A stretch of 29,949 bases of DNA from JALOLG01 sp035557475 (lineage in GTDB: Bacteria > Actinomycetota > Acidimicrobiia > Acidimicrobiales > Ilumatobacteraceae). How positions within the stretch are numbered: the first letter of the stretch is position 1; every line of letters starts with the position of its first letter. The notes beneath the pieces are model-generated. The model was given only the letters and a program-made list of their open reading frames with translations, was not told where the DNA came from and ran no database searches. This document shows positions 17,484-25,905 of this stretch, one piece after another. Location of the stretch: assembly GCA_035557475.1 (NCBI GenBank), contig DATMDV010000322.1, positions 1 through 29,949 on the forward strand, in the 5' to 3' direction. The position numbers were made by a program, and so were the translations under genes.

Positions 17484-18089
17484 GTGGGACGTCACACGCT
17501 CCTCGTGCTCGCCGGGCTCGCGCTCGTCGGAGCGGCATGCGACGGCGACGACGAACAGCAGTCGGGCGTCGATCCGTGCGTCACGACCATCGAGCGCGCG
17601 TCGCGGGCGGCCGAGATCAGCGACCAGATCGAGTTGCTCGACTCGGCGCTGTTGTCGTGTCGTTCGTTCACCGCGTACGACGCCCAGCTCGGTCGCTATC
17701 CCGGCATCATCGGCTTCGACGGGCTGACGTACGTCAGCAACCGGTGTGCCGAACTCGCCGACGACGAGCTCGTGAGCGAGTCGACTGTGTGCACCGACGT
17801 TGCCTTGCCGACGTCGAGCACGATCGCCGGCGTGCCGGCGCTCGAGTACGTCGGTCAGACGATGGATGGTCGCGAGGTCACCATCGGTCAAGGCGACACC
17901 AACTTCGTCGACGGCAAGCCGGCCACCATCGTGGCGATCGTCGACATCGCCGCCGAGGACGGCTGCCCGGGGGTCGAGGCCGAACGTGATCGCTGGCTCG
18001 CCCAGGTGAACGATCCGCTCGCGGGCGATGAGGCGTCGGTGTACGCCCGTCATGCCGAGAACGTCCTGGCGTTCATCGGCTGCGTCTGA
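17484..18089 (+). CDS. Putative lipoprotein, function unknown
   Basis: A 201-residue protein from GTG 17484. The N-terminus GRHTLLVLAGLALVGAAC gives a short basic region, a hydrophobic core and Cys19. The lipobox is imperfect because Gly rather than Leu/Val/Ile is at -3, so lipidation is likely but not certain. After the Cys comes an acidic DGDDEQQ linker. The mature part contains several Cys (in DPCVTTIERA, LLSCRSFTAYD, NRCAELAD, STVCTDVA, EDGCPGVEAE and a final GC) that could form disulfides outside the membrane. I do not recognise the family. There is no other start in frame between the tRNA and this GTG. It precedes the acyl-CoA synthetase-like gene by 55 bp. Confidence 0.72.
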   Translation: MGRHTLLVLAGLALVGAACDGDDEQQSGVDPCVTTIERASRAAEISDQIELLDSALLSCRSFTAYDAQLGRYPGIIGFDGLTYVSNRCAELADDELVSESTVCTDVALPTSSTIAGVPALEYVGQTMDGREVTIGQGDTNFVDGKPATIVAIVDIAAEDGCPGVEAERDRWLAQVNDPLAGDEASVYARHAENVLAFIGCV

Positions 18090-18144
18090 CGACCCTGCGA
18101 GCGCTCGGGGTGTGCGACGCGAGGCGGTGTGCGATGCTCGGAGC

Positions 18145-19656
18145 ATGCACACGTTCGTCCATCCGTTGCGTCGAGCGATACGCGTCGCGGGCGAGCGCGA
18201 GGCCCTGGTGTCGGGCGACACTCGGGTCACGTACCGCGACTTCCTCACTCGTCTCGAGCGCCTCCACACCGTGCTCGTCGAGCTCGGCACGCAGCCGGGT
18301 GACCGGATCGCCGTCCTGGCGTTCAACTCGATCCCGTTCATGGAGCTCTACTGCGGAATCTCCGCCTGCGGTCGCTCGCAGGTGCCGCTCAACTTCCGTT
18401 GGGCAGAGCCCGAGCTCGAATATGCGGTCGCCGACTCCGGCGCACGCGTACTGCTCACCGACCGCGACCCTGGCCGCCTCGTCGAGCTCGTCGACCGGGT
18501 GATCCGGATCGACGACGGCGAGTACGACGCGCTCGTCGCCGCCGCGGCGCGTACCCCGTTCGACGACGCCGCGGTGCACGAGGACGATCCGGCAGGTCTC
18601 TTCTACACGGGCGGCACGACGGGAGCCAGCAAGGGCGTCATCCTCACCCACCGCAACCTGATCGCCAACGCCATCAACATGCAGATGGTCATGCCGCTCG
18701 AGCTCGACGATGTCTATCTCGTCATGGCGCCGTTGTTCCACGCCGCCGGTTCGGTGTCGGTGCTGCAGACGATGTTCGTCGGCGCCAAGCATGTCATCCT
18801 CCCGGCGTTCGAGCCCGGCGAGATGCTCGACGTCGTCGAGCGCGAAGGAGTGACCGCGACGCTCGGGGTGCCGACGATGGTGGCCGCCGCGGTCGACGAG
18901 CAGCTCGCGCGGCCGCGCGACGTCAGCAGCCTCCGGCTGTTCTCGCACGGCGGTTCACCGATCGCGATGGAGGTCGTGCGCCGTGGACGCCAGGCGTTCC
19001 CGACCACGCAGTTCGTCCATCTCTACGGCGCGACCGAGACCGCACCACTCGTCACCGGCCAGGCCCACGAGGAACAGTTGCTCGGCACGCCACTCGAGAA
19101 GTCGGCCGGCCAGGCGGTCGTCGGGGTCGAAGTGGTCATCCGCGATCCCGACGGCAATCCGCTCCCGGACGGCGAGCCCGGTGAGGTGACGATGCGGGGC
19201 AACAACATCATGCCCGGCTACTGGAACAAGCCCGAGCAGACGGCGGCCGCGTTGCGCGACGGGTGGTACTGGTCGGGCGACGTCGGGCGACTCGACACCG
19301 ACGGTCACCTGTTCCTGCTCGACCGGTCGAAGGACATGATCATCTCGGGCGGCGAGAACGTGTACTGCACAGAGGTCGAAGACGCGCTGTACACCCACCC
19401 CGCCGTTCTCGAAGCGACCGTGTTCGGGATCCCGAGCGATCGATGGGGCGAGGCCGTGCACGCGGTCGTCGTCCTGCGCTCGGACGCGACCGAGGCGGAG
19501 TTGATCGACCACTGCCGCACGCTGATCGCGGGCTACAAGGTGCCGCGTTCGATCTCGTTCCAGACCGACCCGCTGCCGAAGTCGGGTCCCGGCAAGGTGC
19601 TCAAACGCGAGCTCCGCGCACCGTTCTGGTCAGGCCGCGAGAGCTCGATCGCCTGA
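18145..19656 (+). CDS. AMP-forming acyl-CoA synthetase/ligase
   Basis: A 503-residue member of the adenylate-forming superfamily, which activates a carboxylic acid as acyl-AMP and usually passes it to CoA. All core motifs are present: P-loop-like YTGGTTGASKGVILTHRN (154-171), YGATETAP (294-301), GYWNKPEQT (358-366), WYWSGDVGRLD (374-384), hinge DRSKDMIISGGENVY (393-407) and catalytic Lys484 in PKSGPGKVLKREL. The compact length and motifs fit the fatty-acyl-CoA/long-chain or aromatic acid-CoA ligase group; the chain length cannot be told. ATG 18145 matches the usual N-terminus, though the GGAG before it is only 1 nt away. It converges on lon, with a 12-bp inverted repeat in the gap. Confidence 0.93.
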   Translation: MHTFVHPLRRAIRVAGEREALVSGDTRVTYRDFLTRLERLHTVLVELGTQPGDRIAVLAFNSIPFMELYCGISACGRSQVPLNFRWAEPELEYAVADSGARVLLTDRDPGRLVELVDRVIRIDDGEYDALVAAAARTPFDDAAVHEDDPAGLFYTGGTTGASKGVILTHRNLIANAINMQMVMPLELDDVYLVMAPLFHAAGSVSVLQTMFVGAKHVILPAFEPGEMLDVVEREGVTATLGVPTMVAAAVDEQLARPRDVSSLRLFSHGGSPIAMEVVRRGRQAFPTTQFVHLYGATETAPLVTGQAHEEQLLGTPLEKSAGQAVVGVEVVIRDPDGNPLPDGEPGEVTMRGNNIMPGYWNKPEQTAAALRDGWYWSGDVGRLDTDGHLFLLDRSKDMIISGGENVYCTEVEDALYTHPAVLEATVFGIPSDRWGEAVHAVVVLRSDATEAELIDHCRTLIAGYKVPRSISFQTDPLPKSGPGKVLKRELRAPFWSGRESSIA

Positions 19657-19673
19657 GCATCGCGCCCGACTCC

Positions 19674-19724
19674 GTTCTGGGTGGCCATTCCTTGCAGGCG
19701 TCGAAACGATCAGCCACCCAGAAC
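19674..19724. repeat. 12-bp inverted repeat between convergent genes
   Basis: GTTCTGGGTGGC (19674-19685) and GCCACCCAGAAC (19713-19724) are perfect inverse copies with 27 bp between them. The element lies in the 175-bp gap between the ends of the acyl-CoA synthetase gene and lon. It could act as a terminator for both strands, although there is no T-tract and the loop is long, or be a dispersed repeat. Nothing else is seen in the gap. Confidence 0.5.
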
Positions 19725-19831
19725 CGCGAGAGCGCGCGGTCGAGGACACGAGGGCGCGCGGGCGACTCCCGGATCGTGAACTGAAGACCCGGTTCGGCAC
19801 GCCGGCGCCGTCAGGCGCTTCGGCGGCCGCA

Positions 19832-22147
19832 TCAAGAAGAGGCAAACGCGACGGCCATGACGTCGGCGTAGGTGTCGGCGAGGTGGAACGTCATCTCCGA
19901 ACGAACGCGCTCGGGGACGTCGTCGAGATCGGGGCCGTTGCGGGCCGGCAGCACCACGTCGCGCAGGCCGGCACGATGAGCCGCGAGGACCTTCTGCTTC
20001 ACGCCGCCGATCGGCAACACCGCGCCCTGCAACGTGATCTCACCGGTCATCCCGACCGAGTCGCGCACCGGGCGTGACGCGAGCAGGCTCACGAGCGCCG
20101 TCGCCATCGTGATGCCGGCCGACGGTCCGTCCTTCGGGACAGCTCCGGCGGGGACGTGGACATGGAACCGGCGCTGCAGCGACTCCGGGTCGAGCCCCAA
20201 CTCGGCGGCGTGCGAGCGCACGTAGTTGAGCGCAATCTGGGCCGACTCCTTCATCACGTCGCCGAGCTGTCCGGTCAGCGTCAAGCCGGGTTCGGCGCCA
20301 TCGGCCGTGGGGAACGCGGTGGTCTCGATGAACAGCACGTCACCGCCGTGACCGGTGACCGCGAGGCCGGTCGCCACGCCGGGCAGCTGGGTTCGCGCCG
20401 GCACATCGTCGATCACCTTCGGGCGGCCGAGCCACTCGACGAGTTGGGAGGCGTCGACGGTCAATGGCGTCTGGGCACCGGTGGCGATGCGGGCCGCGGC
20501 CTTGCGGACGAGACGCCCGAGCTCGCGCTCGAGGCCGCGCACGCCCGCCTCGCGGGTGTAGCCCTGGATCACGGCACCGATCACGTCGTCAGCCACGATC
20601 AACTCGTCGTCGCGTAGGCCCGATCGGCTGCGCTGGCGTGGCAGGAGGTAGCGCTCGGCGATGTCGACCTTCTCGTCCTCGATGTAGCCATCGAGGCGGA
20701 TGATGTCCATCCGGTCGAGCAACGGGCCGGGGATGCCGTCGGCCACGTTGGCGGTGGCGAGGAACACGACCTCCGACAGGTCGAGGTCGACTTCGAGGTA
20801 GTGGTCGCGGAACGTGTGGTTCTGCGCCGGGTCGAGCACCTCCAGCAGGGCCGCGGTCGGATCGCCCGACCATCCGCCGGCGGAGAGCTTGTCGACCTCG
20901 TCGAGCAGCACGACCGGGTTCATCGTGCCCGCCTCGATGAGAGCGCGGACGATCCGGCCAGGCTGCGACCCGACGTACGTGCGGCGGTGACCGCGGATCT
21001 CGGCCTCGTCGCGAATGCCGCCCAGCGCGATGCGCACGAACTTGCGTCCCATGGCGCGGGCGACCGACTCGCCGAGGCTCGTCTTGCCGACCCCTGGCGG
21101 GCCGACGAGCGTGACGATCGCGCCGTTGCCGCGCCGGCTGTCGCTCTCGCGCTCGTCGAGGCCGCGCTCGTGCCGCAACTTGCGAGTGGCGAGGAACTCG
21201 ACGATGCGATCCTTGACGTCGTCGAGGCCGTAGTGGTCGTCGTCGAGCACGCGCTTGGCGTGTCCGAGATCGACGTTGTCGTCGCTGCGATTGTTCCACG
21301 GCAGCTCGAAGATCCGGTCGAGCCAGGTGCGGATCCACGAGTGCTCGGGCGATTGCGTGCTCGTGCGCTCGAGCCGCTCGAGCTCCTTGTCGATCGCGGT
21401 GCGCACGCTGTCGGGCGCGTCGAGCTCAGCGAGGCGAGCGCGGTACTCGCCGACGACGTCGTCGTCGTCTTCGCCGAGCTCCTTGCGGATGGCTGCCAGT
21501 TGCTGGCGGAGGAGGAACTCGCGTTGCTGCTTGTCGACACCCTCGCTGACGTCGTCGCGGATCGCCTGGGCGACCTGCAGTTCGGCGAGGTGACCGCGCG
21601 CCCAGGTCATCACCAGCTCGACCCGCGCCGGAACGTCGACGGCACGCAACACGGCGAGCCTGGCAGCGTCGTCGAACTCGGCCCACAGCGCGACGGAGTC
21701 GGCGAGCGCACCGGGATCGAGGTTGCGCCGCAGCAGATCGGGCAGGCGGCGCGAGCGTCGCAGGTCGGCGATCAACTCGAGGACGGCACGCAACTCACGG
21801 GCGACGTTCTCGAGTGACGGCGACGGCCGCGGGTCGCGCAGCACTTCGTACTCGGCGACATCGGCACCGCGCTCGTCGCGGTCGATCGCTACAACCCGGG
21901 CGCGCGTCTCGACCTGCACGATCGCGACCGGCTCGCCGGTCGGCAACGAACCCATGTCGGGAACCCTGGCGAGCACCGCCAGCTCGTGCTCCTCGCCGCC
22001 GGTGAACAACAGGGCGCCACCTGCGGTCGCCTCGACGGCGCGCCGGAGCTCGTCGGTGGCGAGCGGGATCGTCAGCACTGCGCCGGGCAGCACCACGCTC
22101 GGCAGATGGGCGATGGGGAGGCGGGAACGGACACCCGAGGTCGTCAT
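19832..22147 (-). CDS. lon: ATP-dependent protease Lon
   Basis: A 771-residue Lon protease, a cytoplasmic AAA+ enzyme that degrades damaged and short-lived regulatory proteins. Domain order is standard: N-terminal substrate domain (about 8-200), a helical segment ending at KQQREFLLRQQLAAIRKELGE (206-226), AAA+ module with Walker A GPPGVGKT (349-356) and Walker B VVLLDEVDK (412-420), and protease domain with catalytic Ser676 in PKDGPSAG and Lys719 in GGVKQKV. ATG 22147 is chosen because the longer frame begins at 22183, inside the HspR operator, and adds 12 residues with no family counterpart. No ribosome site is visible before the ATG; if TTGAGT (22186-22191, minus strand) is the -35 box, the leader would be only a few bases long. 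Single-gene unit, likely heat-inducible through HspR. Confidence 0.97.
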   Translation of the reverse strand: MTTSGVRSRLPIAHLPSVVLPGAVLTIPLATDELRRAVEATAGGALLFTGGEEHELAVLARVPDMGSLPTGEPVAIVQVETRARVVAIDRDERGADVAEYEVLRDPRPSPSLENVARELRAVLELIADLRRSRRLPDLLRRNLDPGALADSVALWAEFDDAARLAVLRAVDVPARVELVMTWARGHLAELQVAQAIRDDVSEGVDKQQREFLLRQQLAAIRKELGEDDDDVVGEYRARLAELDAPDSVRTAIDKELERLERTSTQSPEHSWIRTWLDRIFELPWNNRSDDNVDLGHAKRVLDDDHYGLDDVKDRIVEFLATRKLRHERGLDERESDSRRGNGAIVTLVGPPGVGKTSLGESVARAMGRKFVRIALGGIRDEAEIRGHRRTYVGSQPGRIVRALIEAGTMNPVVLLDEVDKLSAGGWSGDPTAALLEVLDPAQNHTFRDHYLEVDLDLSEVVFLATANVADGIPGPLLDRMDIIRLDGYIEDEKVDIAERYLLPRQRSRSGLRDDELIVADDVIGAVIQGYTREAGVRGLERELGRLVRKAAARIATGAQTPLTVDASQLVEWLGRPKVIDDVPARTQLPGVATGLAVTGHGGDVLFIETTAFPTADGAEPGLTLTGQLGDVMKESAQIALNYVRSHAAELGLDPESLQRRFHVHVPAGAVPKDGPSAGITMATALVSLLASRPVRDSVGMTGEITLQGAVLPIGGVKQKVLAAHRAGLRDVVLPARNGPDLDDVPERVRSEMTFHLADTYADVMAVAFASS

Positions 22148-22167
22148 GTATCGAAGGGTAGCGATAC
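22148..22167. repeat. Inverted repeat immediately before the lon start
   Basis: GTATCG (22148-22153) and CGATAC (22162-22167) form perfect 6-bp arms around 8 bp, touching the lon start codon and overlapping the expected -10 region. It may be a second operator or chance. Confidence 0.35.
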
Positions 22168-22171
22168 GAAA

Positions 22172-22192
22172 CTTGATTGACACCGACTCAAG
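22172..22192. promoter_or_regulatory. HAIR-type HspR operator of lon
   Basis: CTTGATT-N7-ACTCAAG matches the HspR-binding HAIR consensus (CTTGAGT-N7-ACTCAAG) at 13 of 14 fixed positions with the exact spacer. It lies 25 bp before the lon start codon and covers the likely -35 box. HspR controls lon in Streptomyces, so repression relieved by heat is expected here. No hspR or dnaK gene lies in the window. Confidence 0.78.
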
Positions 22193-22216
22193 TTCTTTGC
22201 GGCGCCGATCGCCCGG

Positions 22217-23308
22217 TCATCCGTCACCGTCCTCGCCGGTCATGCCGTCACGGCCGAAGAACTCCACCTCGCCCAGCTCGATGCAGGCAGCCTCCATCGT
22301 CTGGCGCATCGGGACCTGGGCGTCGACGGGTGGCACAACGATGTACGGGTGGACATCGCCGCCGCCGAGATCGATCTGGGCGATGAACTTGAACGGCTGG
22401 CTCGCTTCGGAGATGGCGTGCGGGTCGCAGCGGGATTCGATGAACCGGATCGGCGCCGATGCCTCGTCGACGCCCTCGGCCAGCGTGACGACCGCACCGC
22501 CGGAAGGCGCGTCCGGTGCCTCGAACACGAACAGCACGTTGTTGCTCACCGAGAGCACGCTCACCGCCGCACTCGACGCTCGTCGCGTCAGGCGGAGCTC
22601 TCCCGCCGTGACCGGGCGGCCGTCGAACTCGGCCGGGTGAAGACCGACCCATTCGACGGCGACGAGCGACTCGATCCTCTGGCGCTCGCAGTCCTCGAGA
22701 TACAACCGCCGAGCCAGGTGGTCGACGTCGAAGACGGGGACGGTGCGCTCGGTTCCGTCGTCGAGGACGAGCCGCGCCGTGGCGTCCGCGAGGTCGGGCA
22801 TCGTGGCGATCGTCCCGTCGCCGACACAGTTCGCGCCCGGGAACTTGACGGGCAGATCGATCCGCTGTCCGCTGACGACGATGTCGTGCCGCTCGGTCAG
22901 CTCGGTGGTGTACCCCTCCCAGACGAACTGCACGCCGACGACCGTGAACCGCTCGTCGGTGCGGTTGATGATCTTCACCTGAAATTGCCCCTTGGCCGGA
23001 TCGACGCGGTTCTGCGTCGGCATCGCCGCCAGGATCCCCTCCGGGATGACGACCTCCGGTTCGGTGGTCGTGGTCGCCGGAATGGTCGTGGTCGCCGGAA
23101 TGGTCGAGGTCGTGGTCGTCGAAGTAGCTGTCGTCGTGGATGTGGCGAGCGTCGCCGGTGCGTTCGTGGACGGCTCGTTCGATGACGGCGGCGAGGTGAC
23201 ATCGGCTGGCGTCGCGGTGTCCGGCGGACCGTCGTCGGCGCACGACGTGAACACCGCGATCAGCGCCAGCGCCCATCGACCGGTTCGCGCGGCGTTACCA
23301 GCTTTCAT
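22217..23308 (-). CDS. Thr-rich putative lipoprotein, function unknown
   Basis: A 363-residue secreted protein. Residues 1-23 (start MKAGNAARTGRW, hydrophobic ALALIAVF, then TSC) form a lipoprotein-type signal with Cys23. Residues about 24-85 are a low-complexity Pro/Ser/Thr linker (TSTTTATSTTTTSTIPATTT style), typical of actinobacterial surface lipoproteins that reach out from the membrane. The rest is a strand-rich region I do not recognise (QFQVKIINRTDERFTVVGVQ suggests an immunoglobulin-like fold). Part of the linker is coded by two perfect 18-bp copies (23066-23101). ATG 23308 is chosen for the signal peptide; ATG 23329 would add seven residues. The start codon sits in the loop of a possible mRNA hairpin. 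It diverges from the CGNR gene. Confidence 0.78.
   Translation of the reverse strand: MKAGNAARTGRWALALIAVFTSCADDGPPDTATPADVTSPPSSNEPSTNAPATLATSTTTATSTTTTSTIPATTTIPATTTTEPEVVIPEGILAAMPTQNRVDPAKGQFQVKIINRTDERFTVVGVQFVWEGYTTELTERHDIVVSGQRIDLPVKFPGANCVGDGTIATMPDLADATARLVLDDGTERTVPVFDVDHLARRLYLEDCERQRIESLVAVEWVGLHPAEFDGRPVTAGELRLTRRASSAAVSVLSVSNNVLFVFEAPDAPSGGAVVTLAEGVDEASAPIRFIESRCDPHAISEASQPFKFIAQIDLGGGDVHPYIVVPPVDAQVPMRQTMEAACIELGEVEFFGRDGMTGEDGDG
23066..23101. repeat. Two tandem 18-bp copies in the lipoprotein linker
   Basis: GGTCGTGGTCGCCGGAAT occurs twice without change (23066-23083 and 23084-23101), and a partial third copy follows. On the minus strand it encodes Thr/Pro/Ala repeats of the linker. 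Such tandem copies allow slippage and linker-length change. Confidence 0.8.
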
Positions 23309-23330
23309 TCTTCGATGGTAACGCACCATC
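23292..23330 (-). promoter_or_regulatory. Overlapping inverted repeats at the lipoprotein start codon
   Basis: GCGTTACC (23292-23299) and GGTAACGC (23317-23324) are perfect 8-bp arms with 17 bp between them. In the minus-strand mRNA this would be a hairpin with the ATG at 23308 in its loop. A second perfect repeat, GATGGT (23314-23319) and ACCATC (23325-23330), overlaps one arm, so two folds exclude each other. It could be an operator or an RNA control element; function not shown. Confidence 0.35.
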
Positions 23331-23390
23331 AGCCGGCGCGGGGTAGCGTTGGCGGATCGCGGTACCACTCCTCCCCGACGGTCGGATGCG

Positions 23391-23990
23391 ATGAGCAAGC
23401 ATCCCCTCGACGCCGCCGGCCTCATGCTCCCCCACCCGAACTGGCCGGCCGGGAAGGAAGCCCCCGGCGCGCTCGAGCTGCTCCGCCGGTTCTGCAACTC
23501 GACGAACCCCGAGAACGGCGCCGAGCGGTTCCGCGATGCCGACCAGCTCGACGCGTGGCTCGAGGCCGAGGGCCTGAGCGCCGTCCACGCTGACCGGGCC
23601 GGGCTCGCCAGGGTGATCCGGTTTCGTCGTCAGGTTCGGGAGCTGGCGGTCGCCAACCGCGACGCCCAGCACGACGCGGTCGCGCTGCACTCGATCGTCG
23701 TCAGCGTCGGCGGCGGATCGCTGCAATTCGTCGCCCGCGACGAGGGCCTCGCGCTCGTCGGACACGGACGCGGCATCTCCGCCCTGCTGGCCCACCTCGC
23801 GTCGATCATCGTGATCGCCCAAGCCGACGGGACGTGGCCGCGCCTGAAGGCCTGCACGAACGGCCATTGCCAGTGGATGTTCTACGACCACAGCAAGAAC
23901 TCGAACGGCACGTGGTGCTCGATGAGGGCGTGCGGGCAGCGTCACAAGGCCCGCGAGTACCGGGCGCGCCAGTCCGTCACTCGACGCTGA
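23391..23990 (+). CDS. CGNR zinc-finger / ABATE-domain regulator
   Basis: A 199-residue protein of the DUF1470/ABATE plus CGNR family, thought to be ligand-responsive transcription factors. Residues about 25-145 form the ABATE region (LELLRRFCNSTNPENG, RVIRFRRQVRELAVANRD). Residues 152-192 form the zinc finger with Cys155, Cys160, Cys176 and Cys181 (KACTNGHCQWMFYDHSKN, TWCSMRACGQRHKAREYRAR). The name-giving C-G-N-R reads C-G-Q-R here, a conservative change that leaves the Cys set intact. ATG 23391 is preferred to the longer frame as the family N-terminus begins there. Its stop overlaps the end of the GH20 gene tail to tail by 14 bp, leaving no room for a terminator between them. Confidence 0.87.
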   Translation: MSKHPLDAAGLMLPHPNWPAGKEAPGALELLRRFCNSTNPENGAERFRDADQLDAWLEAEGLSAVHADRAGLARVIRFRRQVRELAVANRDAQHDAVALHSIVVSVGGGSLQFVARDEGLALVGHGRGISALLAHLASIIVIAQADGTWPRLKACTNGHCQWMFYDHSKNSNGTWCSMRACGQRHKAREYRARQSVTRR

Positions 23991-25905
23991 GGCGGGGCAT
24001 CGCCGCGGCCCTCGTCGCGATCGACGTTGCGCCGCCTTCGATGCGGCCCAGCCAGGCACGCTCGGCGATCGCGTCGAGGCGCGGGAAGACGAGCTCGTCG
24101 AACGTCGCCGCCGACTGGATGTGCTCGGTCCACACGCACGCCTGGACGCCGAGCAGGTGCTGGCGCGCTTCGTCCGACCAGCCGGCGTCGGGCTCGAACG
24201 CGCAGACGTCTTCGAGGCCGACGGTGCCCGCCCAACTCGCTCCTGGTGACGTCCAGCTGTCGTCGGTCGCCATGTCGAGGTAGTACGCATCGGGCGCGCT
24301 GACGACGACGTCGTAGCCGGCGTCGGCGAGGACGCGCGCATCGGCCGCCGACTTCCACACCACCACATAGCCATCGGCCGGCTGCAGCCCGCCGTGCTCG
24401 GCGACCTCCTGCCACGCCCCGATCCGGCGACCGGTGGCGTCACGCACGGCTGCGACCACGTCCGCCACGAATGCCGCTTCGATGGCGTTGGTCCCGACAA
24501 CGCCACGGTTCGTCGCGTAGTCGACTGCCACCGGCGAGCGCTCCCACGCACCGGGCGCGACCTCGTCACCGCCGATGTGCAACCACGGTGCGTCGAACAT
24601 CGCGGCGAGCGAACCGAACACGGCGTCGACGAACGGCATCGTGGTCGGGAGTCCCGGGCACAACGAGTTGTCGACGAAGCACTGAATGCTCTGCGCCAAG
24701 GTCGCGTCGTCGGGGTCGCGCAGGGATGGCACCGCTGTGAGCGCGGCGTGGCAGTGGCCAGGCAGGTCGACCTCGGGCACGATCACGACGCCGAGCTCGC
24801 GTGCACGCTCGACCCACGCGCCGATCTCGTCGATGGTGTAGCTCCCGCCGGTCGCCGCCGCTGGTGAACCGAGCAGGGGCGGGATGGGGAGCCCGTGGCC
24901 GCGCCAGGCGCCGACATCCGTCAACTCGGGATAGCCCTCGATCGGGATCCGCCACGCCTCGTCGTCGGTCAGGTGGAGGTGGAGCCGATCGAGCTTGCGC
25001 CACGCCGCCAGGTCGATCAGCCGCTCGACGTCGGATGCCGGGAAGAACTGGCGGGCGAGGTCGACATGGACTCCCCGCCACTCGTACGTCGGACCGTCGA
25101 CGATCCGCACCCGTTCGGGCGACCCGTCGCGCAGGAGTTGGGCGAGGGTGACGAAGCCATGGCGGAATCCGCCGGTGTCACTCGCGGTCACCGTCACCTC
25201 GGCGCTGGTGTCGTCGATCGTGAGCTCGTAGTGCCCAGACGGCATCGTGCCCGCGACGGTCGACACCGGCCAGGCTCCGGCATCGACGTCGTCGCCGCCA
25301 CCCAGAGCCCACGGACCGTCCGGGTACAGCCGCCGTTCGGCGCGGGCGACAGCGCGCCAGACATCGCCGACGTCATCCGGACCCGATCGCAGGCGCGCCG
25401 TCGACCCGACCCGCTCACCGGCCGTTGACACGACCCGCCCACCGTTTCGGTCGAATGCCGCCGGCCACGGCACGAGCGCGGGGACGCCGTCGGTGCCGCG
25501 CTCCGAACGGCGTTGATCACGCGTCGGACCGGCCTTCGGTTCGGGACCCGTCATCGGTTCGACGTCGACGTCGAGCGTAGAGCCGTCGTCGAGCACCACG
25601 AACGCGCTCGCAGGTCCGTCGTTGGCGTGGTGCGGGCGGTGCCCGACCATGAGCCCGTCGATCACCAGTTCCTCACCGGGCCCCAACACCAACGCAGGCG
25701 AGGGTTGCAGCTCGTGGTAGCCCGAGACCTGCCGGGCCAGTCGCACGACACCGTCGGGGCCGGGGTCGAGCTTCACCGTGCTCGTGAGCGCGAGGCGGAA
25801 TCGTTCGATGGCTTCGGCGCCGGTGTTCTCGAGGCGCAGTGTGACCGCGCCATGGCCTTCCGCGTCAGGGTCGTACGCGCTGCGAAGCGTCAGTAGTGCT
25901 GCCAT
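23977..25905 (-). CDS. Cytoplasmic beta-N-acetylhexosaminidase (glycoside hydrolase family 20)
   Basis: A 642-residue enzyme that removes terminal GlcNAc from chitobiose or related chains. Residues 1-120 are a beta-sandwich (VTLRLENTGAEAIERFRLAL), 140-270 the GH20b alpha/beta domain, and 273-620 the catalytic barrel: GVHVDLARQFFP (278-289), LHLHLTDDEAWRI (308-320), VPEVDLPGHCHAAL (376-389), the catalytic pair Asp447-Glu448 in HIGGDEV and VWTEHI (591-596). No signal peptide is visible, so it acts on imported sugars. ATG 25905 overlaps the nagB stop by 16 bp, showing coupling; the longer frame upstream is antisense noise. It is the last gene of the amino-sugar operon. The family call is very sure; whether chitin or murein fragments are preferred is unknown. 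Confidence 0.94.
   Translation of the reverse strand: MAALLTLRSAYDPDAEGHGAVTLRLENTGAEAIERFRLALTSTVKLDPGPDGVVRLARQVSGYHELQPSPALVLGPGEELVIDGLMVGHRPHHANDGPASAFVVLDDGSTLDVDVEPMTGPEPKAGPTRDQRRSERGTDGVPALVPWPAAFDRNGGRVVSTAGERVGSTARLRSGPDDVGDVWRAVARAERRLYPDGPWALGGGDDVDAGAWPVSTVAGTMPSGHYELTIDDTSAEVTVTASDTGGFRHGFVTLAQLLRDGSPERVRIVDGPTYEWRGVHVDLARQFFPASDVERLIDLAAWRKLDRLHLHLTDDEAWRIPIEGYPELTDVGAWRGHGLPIPPLLGSPAAATGGSYTIDEIGAWVERARELGVVIVPEVDLPGHCHAALTAVPSLRDPDDATLAQSIQCFVDNSLCPGLPTTMPFVDAVFGSLAAMFDAPWLHIGGDEVAPGAWERSPVAVDYATNRGVVGTNAIEAAFVADVVAAVRDATGRRIGAWQEVAEHGGLQPADGYVVVWKSAADARVLADAGYDVVVSAPDAYYLDMATDDSWTSPGASWAGTVGLEDVCAFEPDAGWSDEARQHLLGVQACVWTEHIQSAATFDELVFPRLDAIAERAWLGRIEGGATSIATRAAAMPRLSVE

Noticed and set aside
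22148..22183. Longer lon start at GTG 22183
   Set aside because: It lies inside the HAIR operator, adds 12 residues not expected for Lon, and would put the start upstream of the likely transcription start.
23041..23130. CRISPR-like or satellite array from repeated GGTCGTGGTC units
   Set aside because: The repeats are in frame inside a Thr/Pro/Ala linker of a lipoprotein gene and lack spacers.
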